Positions 23,233-33,350 of a stretch of 38,074 nt of DNA are shown piece by piece (position 1 is the first letter of the stretch; each line of letters begins with the position of its first letter). Made by a program: the position numbers and the translations under genes. Below the pieces are notes generated by a model that was not told the DNA's origin, searched no databases, and saw nothing but the letters and a program-made list of their open reading frames with translations. The DNA is from a virus. Location: the IMG/VR virus record IMGVR_UViG_3300027588_000004, positions 1-38,074 of that record; one strand, given 5' to 3'.

Positions 23233-23504
23233 GACATCTCCGAAACAGGAATTATGCTAGGTGGCGTGTAGGTCTGGATCGTGATCCGCTCGATGGACGA
23301 CGTCGCCGTGTTCCAATACCAGTTAACTGCATCTACCACGTCATCACAATCGACCCAGAACAGCGGAGGGCACACCGGAAACTCCGTGTCGCAGACCTCC
23401 GCAACACGGGCTGAGTTATCGACAGTCGTTAGCACCGGTTGATCGTTGACCACGTCGGTCACGACTACGACCGGCTCGTTCGGGGAAATGAGCGCCTTCT
23501 TCAC
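23229..23504 (-). CDS. Small protein after the tail fibre (91 aa)
   Basis: Starts at GTG 23504 with a strong AAGGAG site 8-9 nt upstream that overlaps the end of the fibre gene. The sequence holds three or four cysteines and the pattern PLFWVDCDDVVDAVNWYWN, reminiscent of short proteins encoded after phage fibre genes (the FWVDC-type module). It may assist fibre folding or attachment; no named family is assigned. Coupled to the cupin gene (ATGA). Confidence 0.8.
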   Translation of the reverse strand: MKKALISPNEPVVVVTDVVNDQPVLTTVDNSARVAEVCDTEFPVCPPLFWVDCDDVVDAVNWYWNTATSSIERITIQTYTPPSIIPVSEMS

Positions 23505-23516
23505 TGTGTTATCTCC

Positions 23517-26500
23517 TTACCATTCGATCAGCATGCCACCGCCGCCTCCGCCGCCACGGCCGGAGTAAGAGGTGTAGCCGTCGAAGTATCCGGTACCGCC
23601 AGCGCCTCCATTCGATCCCCCGCCAGCACCTCCGCTTGGGTTGCTATAAACTCCGGCCGACCCCATGATGGAGGTTCCGACATACGTACTATTCAGGGCG
23701 GCGCCGGAAGATCCGCCTCCGCTCATGCCGCCCCCGCCTCCTCCTATGGAACCCGTAGCCGTAGCGGTTGAGCCGCCGTGCAGATACAGGTTTGTAGTGT
23801 TGCCCTTCATTGAGCCAATGAGGGTTCCGGTGGTGCTGAACGTGCCGGATGTGGCGTTACCAGCCCCGCCTCCGGTCGCCGTGACCAGAGACCCGAAGCT
23901 GGTGGTCCCTCCCGCCGTAGCGCCTGCGTTGGTGTAAGCCGCTCCGTTGCCGCCAGAGCCAATGGTGACGGTGTAACTGGCGCCAGCGGTGACGGTCACG
24001 AGCGCAACGCCGGCGCCACCCAAACCACCGTTGTTTGAACTGCCGCCACCACCACCACCAAACGCCGTGATCTTGAGCTTGGTAATGCCAGCCGGAACCG
24101 TGAAGGTGCCGCTCGAAGTGAAGAGCTGCGCATTGCCCCCAACGTACGATCCACCACCGCTAGATCCACTTGAAGCCGATGTGACGCGACCGTAGGCATC
24201 AACAGTGACGGTGGCGTTGGTGTAGCTCCCGGCAGTGACGCCGGATGTTGCCGTTGAGATGCCGGAGATGTTGATACCCCAGGTGCCAGATGCGCCGGAG
24301 CCTGTCAGGCTCGGGGAGTAATTGGTGAAGTTGCTGCTGTGCAACGATTGCCGAATGTTTGCAGAAAGCGCAACCTCTTTCGCGGTAGTTGGCTTTGCGA
24401 CGCCGGTAATCGATGTGACGCGGTTTGTGGCGCGGGTTGCATATGCGGCGTAAACCTTTACGTTGTAACCGTTCCAATACCCTTGGTTTGGAAACCAGAA
24501 GCACAGGTTGCCACCGTTGTTGATCGCAACAAGGCCGGAGATGCTAAATCCGTTGGACACGCCGCCGTGGTTGATGATGGTGTCGCTGTAGATGTAACCC
24601 TGATAAAGCAAATCCAGCGGGACAGCGTTCCCGTATGAGTTGCCTCGAATTTCCAGAACGAACGGATCTCCACTACTTACGGCGTAGTTGATGTTCGTTG
24701 TGATGAGTGTGCCGTTCGGGAAATCGCGGTCTGAGTGAAACCACTCGGTCGTGTCGATGTTCGCAGAACCATTAAATCCCGTGCCGTTGATTGTTCGTGC
24801 CGTTTGCAGGGCGGTGGCCGTTGCGGCGTTGCCGCTGATCGAACCGCTGCTGGTGATGTACCCGTTCGGGTTGGTGCTGTTGTAGGGTGTGTACCCCAGC
24901 GCAGTGGTGACATCGGAAGAAGCCAGCGAGGTGCCGCTGGTGGCTCGCCCTTTGGCGTCAACCGTGATCTTGGTGTAAGTGCCAGCGGTCACGCCACTGT
25001 TGGCCAGAGTCAGCGCAATCGACGTGGTTCCGGAGCCGCTTGCATCGCCAGAAACGGTGATGGACTGGTTGCCAGTCAGGTACGTGTTGGTGTCCAGCGC
25101 CCAGGTGTTGGCCGCAGTTTTCTTCAAGAAGCCGCTGGTGCCAGCCAGCGCAGCAATCGCATCCAGGTCGGCGTCCCATGCCTGCACGTTGGTTCCGATC
25201 GCCAGGCCCAGGTTGGTACGAGCTGTTGCCGCGTCTGCGGCTCCGGTGCCACCGTTGGCGATCGCTACCGTGCCGGTGACGTTGGCCGCGTTGCCCGAGA
25301 TGCTGCCTGTGATGGTCGAACCGAACGTCCAATTGCCGCTGGCGGTGACGTTGGTCGTTGCGCCGGCCGTAGCCGAGCCGATGGCAATGTTCGTCGTAGA
25401 GCCGCTGTCTCCACCCGTACCCAGGTTTAGCGTCTTGGTGTTACCAGTGCTGGTGACGCCGCCATGCAAGCTGATGGTTTGGCTGACCGTAGACTGACCC
25501 AGTCTGATCAAGCCCGTCTGCGAGGTGCCGCCCAGGTTCAGCGTGCCGGAGGTGGCGCTAGTGCCCAACGAAGTCGTGCTGGTGGTCGACCCGGTGAGCG
25601 AGATCGTGCTCGAGCCGGTGAGCGTACCGCTGACGGTTGCGGCGGTGGAGAAGGTCTGTGCCCCGGTCCACGTCTGGTTGGTGCTGAGGAAGGCCACCGT
25701 GTAGGTGCTGGTTGGGCCGCGATACATCAGCGTGGAGCTCGTGCCCCACACGTCGCCAGCAACTGGAGTCGTGGGCGCGGCGCCGTTGCCGATGTTCAGG
25801 CCTGCGGCTGTGGATGTGCTGGCAGGAAGGGTCAGCTTGCCGGTCAGCGTGCCTCCGACCAGAGGCAGGTACGTGCTGGCGGCAGCAGACGTGGTCAGGT
25901 AGGACGAGAGATCAACGGTTGCCCACGAGGCATTCGTGCCGTCCGTGGTCAGGAACTTCCCGCTGTTGCCGGTCTGCGTGGGCAGACTAGATCCTCCAGC
26001 AGCCCAAATCGGATCGACGCCTGGGCCTTGGGACGTGAGAACTTGCCCAGCCGTGCCAACTGAGCTACCACCAAGCGCAAGCGCGCCGAAGAGACGCGTC
26101 TTGGTGTGCAAAGAATTGCCGAGCGTGACCTCGTTGTTCACGTCGTACGCGGAGGCCGTCGCCGCATTCCCGATGACGACGTTGTTGCGACCTTTAGCGA
26201 TGTTGCCGCCGGCATTTACGCCCAAGACAACGTTCTCTCCGCCTGTCGTGACACCTGCGCCGGCGTTGAGACCAAGGAAGACGTTCTCCGCAACAGTGCC
26301 GCCAATGACAAACGTCTTCACGTAGAAGCCGTAGATGTGATAGACCGGACGCCACGTCGCGCCGGTGCCGTCAAAACCGTTCGGGTTGGTGACGCTGATG
26401 GAGTAGTAGTGCGTCCCGTACTCTAGGGACCTGGACATCGCCGTGATCGCGCCCAAGTCGATCAGGTTGTAGACGCCTGACCCGGACTCGTCGTTACCCG

Positions 26501-29033
26501 GATTCGGAACCTCCACCACGATCTTGAGGTTCTGCCCGATCTGGAGCGTGCCGTCCCCGATGGCGTTGTAGATCGATACAGCTACGGATCCAGAGTCGTA
26601 GCTGTCTCCGGAAATAGTCGATGTAGAGGCGCCGATGCTAATCTTGGCAGTTCCGGTTCCATAGTCGATCTCTTGGGGCGCCGAATAAACGCCGGTGTCC
26701 GTTTTCCCGTACAACAAACCGCTAGCAGTGGGAGTGCCGGAAGTAATACCTAACGAGGACCACGATGCAGCGGTTCCGTTCGTGGTGAGGAACTTGCCAC
26801 TGTTGCCCGTTTGGCTCGGCAGCGCATCGATTGTAAGATTGCCGGAGCCAAGGATGGAACTGCCGTTGACGGTCTTGATTCCGGTCAGTCCGGCGGCGCT
26901 GCCATTGAACTGCGTGGCGCTGACGGTTCCGTTGACCTGGAGGTTGCCGGACATTGATCCGCCAGCCGATGAAAATGGCGTAAATCCAAGCGCCGTGGTG
27001 ACGTCGCCGCTGGCGAGAGCTCGGTTTTTCCACAGGCCGTCTGAGGCTAGCACCAGGAAGTCGTTGGTAGCTTTCGACGTAATCAGGATGTCGTGCAGCT
27101 CATCCAGCTCGTAGCCGTTCTGGATCTTGACCTGGATGACGCCATTGTTGGCTTGAACACGCGAAACCACGCCAAGGTACACTGTGTTGTTCGGCGCAAC
27201 CGGCTTGTTGGCAAGGCCAAAAACCATGCCGCCGGCCGTGGTTGGGGATAACCACACCGGATCGCCAGCCGTCGCGGCAGACGTATCAATGCCCGACAGG
27301 GCGCCCTCGCACACCACGTTGCCGATGGTGTCGTTGGCGATGTCCGCAAACACAATACCGAAGGTCTTGCTCGATGTGGATTCTGCGTTGGCCAGAGCCT
27401 TGCTGACGAGGATGTTGTCGCCGTTGGCGCCGGAGATGTAGACCACCGTGCCCTTGGAGAGAGTTGCGCCGGTGCTGTTTTTCACCGCCACACGAACGTC
27501 GGTGGCAAAGTTGTCGATCCACTGGCTGTTGTAGTTGGTGCCGTCAATCTTTGACAGAACTTGTCCAGCCGCGCCGCCGGTCGGTTGTCCGGCTGCTGCC
27601 GTGGCGGGCGTGAAGCCCAGGGCCGTGGTGACGTTGCTCGAGGTGAGCTCACCGAGAATGGTGGACGCGCTCTTGTTCTCGACGTTGCCGATGCCGAGGT
27701 TGGTGCGCGCCGTTGTGGCGCTGGCCAGGTCGGACAGGTTGTTGGATGACAGCAGAGCGCCGGTAAGTGACGAGTAAGCCGCATACCAGGCCGTTCCGTC
27801 GTACACCTTCATTCCGCCGCCAGAGGCCAGCGAATTGGTGTTGTAGTACAGGTTGCCAGCGGCGAGCGGCCCACCGGTGTTGTCGGTGGCGGGGTCAGAC
27901 GATTTCGGCCCCAGGTACTGGTCGTTGAAGTTGGCGAACGCTGACAACGCCGAGTCGCGTGCGGCTTCTGCACCAGCCTTTGCGGTGGCAGCATCGGTGG
28001 CGCTCGAGGACGCGTTCGTTGCCTGTGTCGTAGCCGTGGTTGCGCTGGACGCTGCGTTCGTCGCACTGGTCGCCGCTTCAGATGCCTTCGTGGTGGCAAT
28101 GCCTGCTTGTGTGGTGGCGGTCGATGCGCTCGAGGCAGCATTCGTTGCGCTGGTGGCCGCTTCTGCCGCCTTGGTTGTGGCCGTGCTGGCAGATGTGGAC
28201 GCAGACGACGCCGAGCTCGCGGCGTTGGTCGCGCTAGTGGCTGCTGCGGTCGCAGACGTAGAGGCGGCGGTGGCGCTGTTTGCCGCATTGGTAGCCGACG
28301 TAGCAGCGTTGGTAGCGCTGGTCGAGGCTTCCGTCGCCTTTGTTGTTGCGGTCGTTGCTGAACCAGCGGCAGACGTTGCGCTGGTGGCTGCGTTCGTAGC
28401 GGAGGCTGCTGCCTCAGCCGCTTTGGTAGTTGCGATACCAGCCTCAGTAGTCGCGGTCGAGGCCGACGTCGCGGCATTGGTAGCTGATGTTGCAGCCTCG
28501 GATGCCTTGGTCGTTGCGGTAGTTGCAGAGCCGGATGCAGCGGTTGCGGATGCGGCAGAGTTTGTCGCGCTGGTTGCGGCATTGGCTTGAGAAGTTGCTG
28601 CCGAGCTCGCGCTTGCAGCGGCGTTGGTTGCCGATGTGGCGGCTGCGGACGCACTCGATGCAGCCTCGCTTGCTTTTGTAGTCGCTGTCGTGGCGGAACC
28701 GGCGGCGGCAGTGGCTGAACTGGCCGCGCCAGTAGCCGACGTTGCAGCCTCCGCAGCCTTCGTGGTCGCGGTCGAAGCCGAAGTAGAAGCGGACGTGGCT
28801 GAGCTGGCGGCATTTGTTGCCGCAGTCTCGGCGGCATTTTTTGCCGCCATGAGCTCAGGCGTCACGTCACCGGTGTCACCCTTTGGTCCCTGGATACCTT
28901 GGATACCCTGGATGCCCTGGATGCCTTGCGGCCCTTGCGGCCCCTCGCTAACGATGGTAACCGTTTGCGCAGAGGAAACCTCTTGGACGACAACGGTTGC
29001 GCCGATTTCTTCGACAACGACCAAATCGCTCAT
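23517..29033 (-). CDS. Giant tail fibre with collagen-like, Ala/Ser/Thr-repeat and Gly-rich tip regions (1838 aa)
   Basis: Probably the main receptor-binding fibre. In order: a short N-terminal attachment region (1-30); nine collagen-like Gly-X-Y triplets (31-57, [12 protein letters not shown] onward); an Ala/Ser/Thr coiled-coil-like repeat region (about 58-360, as in lambda Stf); many beta-helical fibre modules marked by repeats such as VTTALGFTP (three or more copies, one as VTTALGYTP); and a Gly-rich tip with [20 protein letters not shown] and several GGGGG runs up to [12 protein letters not shown]. Such Gly-rich ends recall polyglycine receptor-binding tips of phage adhesins. No chaperone self-cleavage (peptidase S74) domain was seen. 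Overlaps the 120-aa gene by 4 nt. Confidence 0.92.
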   Translation of the reverse strand: MSDLVVVEEIGATVVVQEVSSAQTVTIVSEGPQGPQGIQGIQGIQGIQGPKGDTGDVTPELMAAKNAAETAATNAASSATSASTSASTATTKAAEAATSATGAASSATAAAGSATTATTKASEAASSASAAATSATNAAASASSAATSQANAATSATNSAASATAASGSATTATTKASEAATSATNAATSASTATTEAGIATTKAAEAAASATNAATSATSAAGSATTATTKATEASTSATNAATSATNAANSATAASTSATAAATSATNAASSASSASTSASTATTKAAEAATSATNAASSASTATTQAGIATTKASEAATSATNAASSATTATTQATNASSSATDAATAKAGAEAARDSALSAFANFNDQYLGPKSSDPATDNTGGPLAAGNLYYNTNSLASGGGMKVYDGTAWYAAYSSLTGALLSSNNLSDLASATTARTNLGIGNVENKSASTILGELTSSNVTTALGFTPATAAAGQPTGGAAGQVLSKIDGTNYNSQWIDNFATDVRVAVKNSTGATLSKGTVVYISGANGDNILVSKALANAESTSSKTFGIVFADIANDTIGNVVCEGALSGIDTSAATAGDPVWLSPTTAGGMVFGLANKPVAPNNTVYLGVVSRVQANNGVIQVKIQNGYELDELHDILITSKATNDFLVLASDGLWKNRALASGDVTTALGFTPFSSAGGSMSGNLQVNGTVSATQFNGSAAGLTGIKTVNGSSILGSGNLTIDALPSQTGNSGKFLTTNGTAASWSSLGITSGTPTASGLLYGKTDTGVYSAPQEIDYGTGTAKISIGASTSTISGDSYDSGSVAVSIYNAIGDGTLQIGQNLKIVVEVPNPGNDESGSGVYNLIDLGAITAMSRSLEYGTHYYSISVTNPNGFDGTGATWRPVYHIYGFYVKTFVIGGTVAENVFLGLNAGAGVTTGGENVVLGVNAGGNIAKGRNNVVIGNAATASAYDVNNEVTLGNSLHTKTRLFGALALGGSSVGTAGQVLTSQGPGVDPIWAAGGSSLPTQTGNSGKFLTTDGTNASWATVDLSSYLTTSAAASTYLPLVGGTLTGKLTLPASTSTAAGLNIGNGAAPTTPVAGDVWGTSSTLMYRGPTSTYTVAFLSTNQTWTGAQTFSTAATVSGTLTGSSTISLTGSTTSTTSLGTSATSGTLNLGGTSQTGLIRLGQSTVSQTISLHGGVTSTGNTKTLNLGTGGDSGSTTNIAIGSATAGATTNVTASGNWTFGSTITGSISGNAANVTGTVAIANGGTGAADAATARTNLGLAIGTNVQAWDADLDAIAALAGTSGFLKKTAANTWALDTNTYLTGNQSITVSGDASGSGTTSIALTLANSGVTAGTYTKITVDAKGRATSGTSLASSDVTTALGYTPYNSTNPNGYITSSGSISGNAATATALQTARTINGTGFNGSANIDTTEWFHSDRDFPNGTLITTNINYAVSSGDPFVLEIRGNSYGNAVPLDLLYQGYIYSDTIINHGGVSNGFSISGLVAINNGGNLCFWFPNQGYWNGYNVKVYAAYATRATNRVTSITGVAKPTTAKEVALSANIRQSLHSSNFTNYSPSLTGSGASGTWGINISGISTATSGVTAGSYTNATVTVDAYGRVTSASSGSSGGGSYVGGNAQLFTSSGTFTVPAGITKLKITAFGGGGGGSSNNGGLGGAGVALVTVTAGASYTVTIGSGGNGAAYTNAGATAGGTTSFGSLVTATGGGAGNATSGTFSTTGTLIGSMKGNTTNLYLHGGSTATATGSIGGGGGGMSGGGSSGAALNSTYVGTSIMGSAGVYSNPSGGAGGGSNGGAGGTGYFDGYTSYSGRGGGGGGGMLIEW
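27954..28862 (-). repeat. Ala/Ser/Thr protein repeat tract in the tail fibre
   Basis: The DNA encodes dozens of short units such as [18 protein letters not shown], giving imperfect tandem repeats that mimic spacer arrays at the DNA level. The tract forms the fibre shaft; unit number may vary by recombination or slippage. Confidence 0.8.
28863..28943 (-). repeat. Collagen-like Gly-X-Y tract (nine triplets)
   Basis: Near-identical 9-bp units encode GPQ and GIQ triplets. It forms a trimeric collagen-like stalk at the base of the fibre, and the repetition makes length change by slippage possible. Confidence 0.85.
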
Positions 29034-29392
29034 CGAGTGATCTCCTTGGAAACAGTGATCTCGCCTTCCATGAGACGGGTCACGGTTCCGTCAGCGGAGG
29101 TCAGCTCGAGGTCGTACTTGCCACGAGACCAGCCGATCGCCGCGGTGGTCGTCGCGCTGAAAATCATCGTGATCGTTCCGGCGCCAGTTCCTGAACCAGT
29201 GGTGAGCACCAGCTTGCCATTGGTCGAGGACAGCTCGAGCAACACCTCTTCCGATGCAGCGCTCTTGCGGATCTGCATCTTGGCTGTGTAGCCGGTCAGG
29301 TTGACAGCAGCCCCGGAGCTGTCTTTCCATACGATTGGCTTGATCAGGGTCGCGCCCTGTTCGATCTCGAAGTCGTAGCTTGCTGCTGGCAT
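29030..29392 (-). CDS. Conserved phage structural protein, Ig-like (120 aa)
   Basis: Beta-rich: [20 protein letters not shown], then [14 protein letters not shown], then a closing strand set [20 protein letters not shown]. The pattern 'EQGAT - W - LTGYTA-MQIR' recurs in phage proteins encoded next to tail fibres or adaptors, probably one immunoglobulin-like domain. Likely a fibre-attachment or virion accessory protein. It overlaps the fibre gene (ATGA) and is 1 nt from the adaptor gene upstream. Confidence 0.8.
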   Translation of the reverse strand: MPAASYDFEIEQGATLIKPIVWKDSSGAAVNLTGYTAKMQIRKSAASEEVLLELSSTNGKLVLTTGSGTGAGTITMIFSATTTAAIGWSRGKYDLELTSADGTVTRLMEGEITVSKEITR

Positions 29393-29393
29393 A

Positions 29394-30047
29394 TCAAATT
29401 CTCCGGAGCTTGGCCTGCATGACAGAACGGACCTGGCCGTGGGTACTGCGCTGACGAGCCACGTTGATGCCCTGCTGGAACAGGGTCCTGTGAACTGCCG
29501 CCATCTTCTCGTTGCTGTACGGCTTGCCCACGCTGATCATTAAGCGAGACAGAGCGCCGCTTGCGATCGTCTCGGCGTAGTCCTCGAGGATCACGCTTTC
29601 GACGCTTTCGCTGGCTCGAGTCGGCTTCAGGGCCACGCGCATGGTTAGGCCGTTGGCGTAGTCCTTCTCCGGAGGATTCCACACGGACACCGAGCGCTCG
29701 TCCTTCTGGAGGTAGAAGCGCGGCGTGCTGGACTTGTCCTGGTACGAGCTGAACAGACGGTTGTAGACCGATGCTTCACGCACGAAGTCAGGCGCCAGAG
29801 GCGTGAGCTCGTTGTCCTCGAGCCAGGCTTTCATCACCTTCACGACGATGTAACCCTTGGGCGGCTCCAGGTCGTAATCCACCACACCAGACCTCAACGT
29901 GACCGGATCGTGGTCGCGTTGGAGGATCAGGCTTTTCTCGCAGAACTCGATGCAGGCGTTGCGCACTGCGTTGACGACCACCATCTCTGCCGCACCAGGA
30001 ACCTCGGTCAGGATGTTGGGAAAGAAATCTTCGTAGGACGCTGACAT
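29394..30047 (-). CDS. Putative head-tail adaptor/tail protein (217 aa)
   Basis: The N-terminal helices (VVNAVRNACIEFCEKSLILQ) followed by a beta section with GVVDYDLEPPKGYIVVKVMK, and a C-terminal helical part (DYAETIASGALSRLMIS), match the general form of podovirus adaptor proteins (T7 gp11 / P22 gp4-like fold class). No specific family is assigned. It shares its first base with the stop of the DUF6682-like gene. Confidence 0.75.
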   Translation of the reverse strand: MSASYEDFFPNILTEVPGAAEMVVVNAVRNACIEFCEKSLILQRDHDPVTLRSGVVDYDLEPPKGYIVVKVMKAWLEDNELTPLAPDFVREASVYNRLFSSYQDKSSTPRFYLQKDERSVSVWNPPEKDYANGLTMRVALKPTRASESVESVILEDYAETIASGALSRLMISVGKPYSNEKMAAVHRTLFQQGINVARQRSTHGQVRSVMQAKLRRI

Positions 30048-30739
30048 CAGACGCCTCCAGCTTGAATGCTTTGCGGATTGGACTCGCCGCCTTTACGGTT
30101 CAAGGACTGGCCGAACGCCACATCCTTCTGCAACTTCATGCCCATGAGTCCGCCGAACAGATTCAGGTAGCTGTTGGCGAGCGCTGCGTTGCCGCCGAAG
30201 TCGGCTTCCTTGGCGTATGCGCGGAACAGAACAAACAACACGATGCCCTCGAAGTAGGCATCAGCGATTGCCAGGTCGTTGTTGGTTGCCGTCAGAGTCG
30301 TCGGTCGCTTGGAGTACAGGAGCTCGACCTTCACCCCGGAGTTGACAGGAGGATTCACCCAGAATGTCGTCGGGTTGCGCTCGTCGTAGACAGAGTTCTT
30401 GACCTCGGACTTCTTGGTGTTGGTGTGCCAGTACGGATCGTAGGCATCTAGGGTGTCGCGATCGGTGGGGCGGATTGCGCGACCAGGCGTCGTGCCGTCC
30501 GAGCCGATGTTGCGGATCACGTCCAGCAGGCGGTAGCCGGCGGAGGGAATGGATTGCTTGGATCCAGCGACCAGCGTGACGACCTCGTTGACCGGGAAAC
30601 AGTCAGGGCGGTAGACCGCGATGATGCCTTGCGCATCGTTGATGGCGTCGATCAGCTCCTGATCGGTCCAGCGGTAGCCGGTAGCGTCAGCGTCGTTGAG
30701 GATGGATCGAACCCGCGAAAGAACGTCAGAGACCTTCAT
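30047..30739 (-). CDS. DUF6682-like phage adaptor protein (230 aa)
   Basis: MKVSDVLSRVRSILNDADAT then RWTDQELIDAINDAQGIIAV and YRPDCFPVNEVVTLVAGSKQ: the start and W-T-D-x-E-L pattern match a family I know as DUF6682, encoded between coat and tail genes in podophages, probably a head-tail connector. The C-terminal helical segment (YFEGIVLFVLFRAYAKEADF) is also typical. Coupled to the 82-aa gene (4-nt overlap). Confidence 0.85.
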   Translation of the reverse strand: MKVSDVLSRVRSILNDADATGYRWTDQELIDAINDAQGIIAVYRPDCFPVNEVVTLVAGSKQSIPSAGYRLLDVIRNIGSDGTTPGRAIRPTDRDTLDAYDPYWHTNTKKSEVKNSVYDERNPTTFWVNPPVNSGVKVELLYSKRPTTLTATNNDLAIADAYFEGIVLFVLFRAYAKEADFGGNAALANSYLNLFGGLMGMKLQKDVAFGQSLNRKGGESNPQSIQAGGV

Positions 30740-30984
30740 GCTTCACCCGGCGGTTGTTTGGACTTGCGCGGGGGCTTGCCGGCCTCTTTCCTGAATTCCT
30801 TGAGGGCGTCCTCAATCCCGAGACCAGGCGCCGTGTCCGACTGCGCTGTCTCTGGATTTTCGTTGGGGTTTTCTTGTGGAACGGTCTGCGTCGGGCGCTC
30901 GTAAGGCTCCATATCGTCCCGCTGCGCGAGCTGCGGAGTCCACGCGTAGATGTGGCCAGATGTCTTTTGTTTGAGCAATTTCAT
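30736..30984 (-). CDS. Small hydrophilic phage protein (82 aa)
   Basis: Begins MKLLKQKTSGHIYAWTPQLA, then a Pro/Gln/Asn-rich acidic middle and a Lys/Pro-rich end. The N-terminus recalls phage proteins that sit directly after the coat gene; no function assigned. The ATG follows immediately after the T-tract of a strong terminator hairpin and has no normal ribosome site in front of it, since the GGAGG-like bases are inside the stem. Expression may therefore be limited. Confidence 0.75.
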   Translation of the reverse strand: MKLLKQKTSGHIYAWTPQLAQRDDMEPYERPTQTVPQENPNENPETAQSDTAPGLGIEDALKEFRKEAGKPPRKSKQPPGEA

Positions 30985-31013
30985 AAAAAAAGGGAGGGAG
31001 TTTCCTCCCTCCC
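30985..31013 (-). terminator. Strong rho-independent terminator between coat gene and downstream genes
   Basis: On the minus strand: stem GGGAGGGAG, GAAA tetraloop, stem CTCCCTCCC, then seven T. It begins 20 nt after the coat stop codon and its T-run abuts the next ATG. It should sharply reduce transcription after the coat gene; partial read-through must feed the adaptors and fibres. Confidence 0.93.
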
Positions 31014-31033
31014 CTCCATCAGGGTTTACCCGA

Positions 31034-32020
31034 TCACTTGCGGACGTATCCGTGAACCAGAGCTTCGGGCTTGGTCACCTTGAAGCCGTACACGTTCAGA
31101 CCGCGGACGATGTTGCCGAACGTGCTTTGGGCGCGCAGGGTCTCGACGTTGGTCATTTGCGAAGCGAAAGAGATCGCGTCGCGGGTGCCGGCCATGATGT
31201 TCCATGCCTTGTAGTCGGCAGCGCCGCCGGTGCCGCCAGCAGCAGCATCGGATCCCAGGTCGGTGACGCTGGACAGGTTGTTGCTGACGTACAGGGTGAA
31301 GCGGTCCACAATGCCCAGCTTGCCGTTACGCAGAGGCGTTACGGAGTCGCCGGTCAGGTAAGCCGCCTTCAGGTCCGAGCGCTTGATCAGCGAAGCCATC
31401 CAAGCGGGGAGCACGGCCCAACGGCCATCTTCGGGCACGTTCTGCTCGTCCAAGCACTGACCCATGTCCAGGATCATGTCCAGAACCGTGGAGCTGGTCA
31501 CTTGGCGGGGAGCGCCGGTGGCACCCAGGTTGATGTCGCCAGAAATGGCGCCAGCGGTGGCACCCTTGTTGGCGGCGGCTGCGTCAGCGTATACGCTTCC
31601 GAGCACGTCGCCGTCGATAGCGATTTTCATCTGCTGCGAAGCGTCGTTCGTGAAGATATCCATCAGCTTGACGTCGGCTTGGGTAGCATCCACGTCGTCC
31701 AGGACGACTGCGAAGTACTTACCCTTGTCGATGTTTAGCTCCAGGGGGGCGGAGGTAGGAACCTGGTTGGTCAGGTTCTGGCCCTTGGAGTAGTTGCTGA
31801 TGGTGATCGTGGGGATCGAGCGAATGTTGACCTTGTCGCCTTGGCCCTTGATCTCGCCTTCCCAGTCGTTGTTGGTGATCTCGCCCAGGACGGTGCTCTT
31901 GTAGAACTTGACCTGGAGCTTGCCCGACCAAACTTCAGGGATGAAGTTGGATCCGGAAGCGGATGCGTAATCACCAGCGTTGCTGGCGCCGTAGTAGTTG
32001 CTAGATGCGGTAACTGACAT
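31034..32020 (-). CDS. Major capsid protein (N4-gp56/P22-coat-like family)
   Basis: Forms the icosahedral shell (HK97-type fold expected). The features fit the N4-gp56-like coat family: NFIPEVWSGKLQVKFYKSTV and VLGEITNNDWEGEIKGQGDK at the start, DKGKYFAVVLDDVDATQADV in the middle, and NVETLRAQSTFGNIVRGLNV followed by a tail ending EALVHGYVRK. At 328 aa it is normal for the family. A GAAAGG site precedes the ATG. The scaffold gene lies just upstream and a terminator follows, typical of high expression. Confidence 0.93.
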   Translation of the reverse strand: MSVTASSNYYGASNAGDYASASGSNFIPEVWSGKLQVKFYKSTVLGEITNNDWEGEIKGQGDKVNIRSIPTITISNYSKGQNLTNQVPTSAPLELNIDKGKYFAVVLDDVDATQADVKLMDIFTNDASQQMKIAIDGDVLGSVYADAAAANKGATAGAISGDINLGATGAPRQVTSSTVLDMILDMGQCLDEQNVPEDGRWAVLPAWMASLIKRSDLKAAYLTGDSVTPLRNGKLGIVDRFTLYVSNNLSSVTDLGSDAAAGGTGGAADYKAWNIMAGTRDAISFASQMTNVETLRAQSTFGNIVRGLNVYGFKVTKPEALVHGYVRK

Positions 32021-32051
32021 GATTCAAACCTTTCGGTACTGATCAGTCGGC

Positions 32052-32987
32052 TTATCGAACTCTTTTTTCTCGAATCGCCAACTGAATTTCTGCGTCGATG
32101 GCAGCAGCATCCGCCTCAGAGATCTCGCCCCTCCGGTCTCGAGCGTAGAAATCTGCGATCTCTCCGCGAGTCCAGAGCTTCTTGCCCGCTGGCGCCTCGG
32201 GAGTCCGAGTCGCTACCGGAACAAGTTGCGAATCCAGCGAGTTGGTAGCTGCTGCCGCTTTGTTCTGTTGAACCTTTTTGAACGCATTGAAGAATCTGGC
32301 AACGCGATCCGCATCGCGCTTCCCTTCAGCCTCCGACAGAATGTCCTGGCGCGTGTAGCCGGTGATTTCGTCGATCTCACTCAGCCATGTATGGAAGTCG
32401 GGGTCATCGTTGATAGCCATCCAGTCCGGAACTGACGAGGCCAACTTCTCATAAAAGCCGACCTCTTTGTTCTGAACCAGAGTCGAATCGAGCGACTCCA
32501 GCCGTTTCTTGAGTTGGGCGATCTCGTCGTCTTTACCCTGAACCTCTTCCCGCGCTGCGCGGCGGATCAGGTCTACGAGCGGCTCACCGTACTCATTCAC
32601 TTCCTCCGGCTTCACCAGCGATTCCTTCGGTTTCGCGAGCGATGCCTTAAGCGCCTCCACTTCCTCGGTCAGGCTATTCAACTTGCCGTCACGCTCCTTG
32701 AGCGCCGCATGCAGTCGTGGAACCTCGGCGTTGTACTTGCCGTGCAGCGTCTTGTACCTTGCTTCCCACTTGTCGTCTCCCTCTGACGGAGGGGTGGCCG
32801 CGGGTGCGGTGGTTGCCTGAGCTGTTGGTTCACTCGGAGCCGGCGTATTGGCCGGAGGGTCCGAAGCAGAAGGATCGCCTGGCGGGGGATCTTGCTGCTG
32901 CTGCTGCGGCTGTCGAGCCTGTTGCAGTCGTTGAAGAGCTTCGTCTGCCTTTCTTTCCGCCTCGAGGACGGCACGTGGTAGGTTCAA
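32052..32987 (-). CDS. Capsid scaffold protein
   Basis: Start is TTG 32987 with a strong AAGGAG site 7-8 nt upstream. Layout: Gln/Pro/Ala-rich N-terminus (poly-Gln, then PPGDPSASDPPANTPAPSEP), coiled coil about 95-165 (HAALKERDGKLNSLTEEVEA, KDDEIAQLKKRLESLDSTLV) and a charged C-terminal helical region (KKLWTRGEIADFYARDRRGE) likely to bind coat. It directly precedes the coat gene, the standard scaffold position. No protease domain is visible. Confidence 0.85.
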   Translation of the reverse strand: MNLPRAVLEAERKADEALQRLQQARQPQQQQQDPPPGDPSASDPPANTPAPSEPTAQATTAPAATPPSEGDDKWEARYKTLHGKYNAEVPRLHAALKERDGKLNSLTEEVEALKASLAKPKESLVKPEEVNEYGEPLVDLIRRAAREEVQGKDDEIAQLKKRLESLDSTLVQNKEVGFYEKLASSVPDWMAINDDPDFHTWLSEIDEITGYTRQDILSEAEGKRDADRVARFFNAFKKVQQNKAAAATNSLDSQLVPVATRTPEAPAGKKLWTRGEIADFYARDRRGEISEADAAAIDAEIQLAIREKRVR

Positions 32988-33112
32988 TTCAAACTCCTTG
33001 AGCCTTCACTCCGTGTCAGGGGCCTCTGAGGGTTTTCCCTAATACTTCGATCCGGTGTTCTCGGTTGCCAGCGATACCGCCGCTGGTCATGCGGTTGCCC
33101 CAACGGGGCGGG
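32988..33112. other. Intergenic region with several hairpins, before the scaffold gene
   Basis: Three short inverted repeats lie between the 77-aa gene stop and the scaffold start: GCCCC-AAC-GGGGC (33097-33109), CCAGCG-N7-CGCTGG (33068-33086) and AGGG-TTTT-CCCT (33029-33040). None has a T-run long enough for a clear terminator. They might form an mRNA stabiliser or processing site ahead of scaffold/coat; I see no clear promoter. Confidence 0.4.
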
Positions 33113-33346
33113 TCACTTCATTTTTCGGAGGATGTCTCTTGCTGACTGCTTCTTTTCCAGAAACTCAGCCAGCGCTTGAGACGCTCCTTGATTCCACCGG
33201 GACTGAACTTCGTCACGAGTGGCGTCATTCGTGCTGCGAATTTGGCCCAAAGATTCTTCAAGCCAGCTACACACCACTTCAAAATCACTGTTCCCTCCCA
33301 GCGAGGCTAACGATTGGAGAACTGTAATTGGTGGTTTTGCAAGCAT
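33113..33346 (-). CDS. Small conserved phage protein (77 aa)
   Basis: From ATG 33346: MLAKPPITVLQSLASLGGNS, then DFEVVCSWLEESLGQIRSTN, ending LEKKQSARDILRKMK. A longer frame adds 32 residues in antisense to the neighbouring gene and is rejected. The LQSLASL-x4-DFE-W pattern occurs in short proteins near phage portal and scaffold genes; function unknown. Helical and charged, possibly a coat-assembly or head-completion helper. Confidence 0.8.
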   Translation of the reverse strand: MLAKPPITVLQSLASLGGNSDFEVVCSWLEESLGQIRSTNDATRDEVQSRWNQGASQALAEFLEKKQSARDILRKMK

Positions 33347-33350
33347 GTGC

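Noticed and set aside
27809-28837. 342-aa minus frame rich in Arg/Pro/Gln within the fibre gene
   Set aside because: It is the out-of-frame reading of the Ala/Ser/Thr repeat DNA, which gives a long low-complexity frame by itself.
27954-28943. Possible CRISPR-like or non-coding tandem repeat array
   Set aside because: The repeats are in frame with and encode the fibre shaft and collagen-like stalk; no constant repeat with unique spacers and no cas genes.
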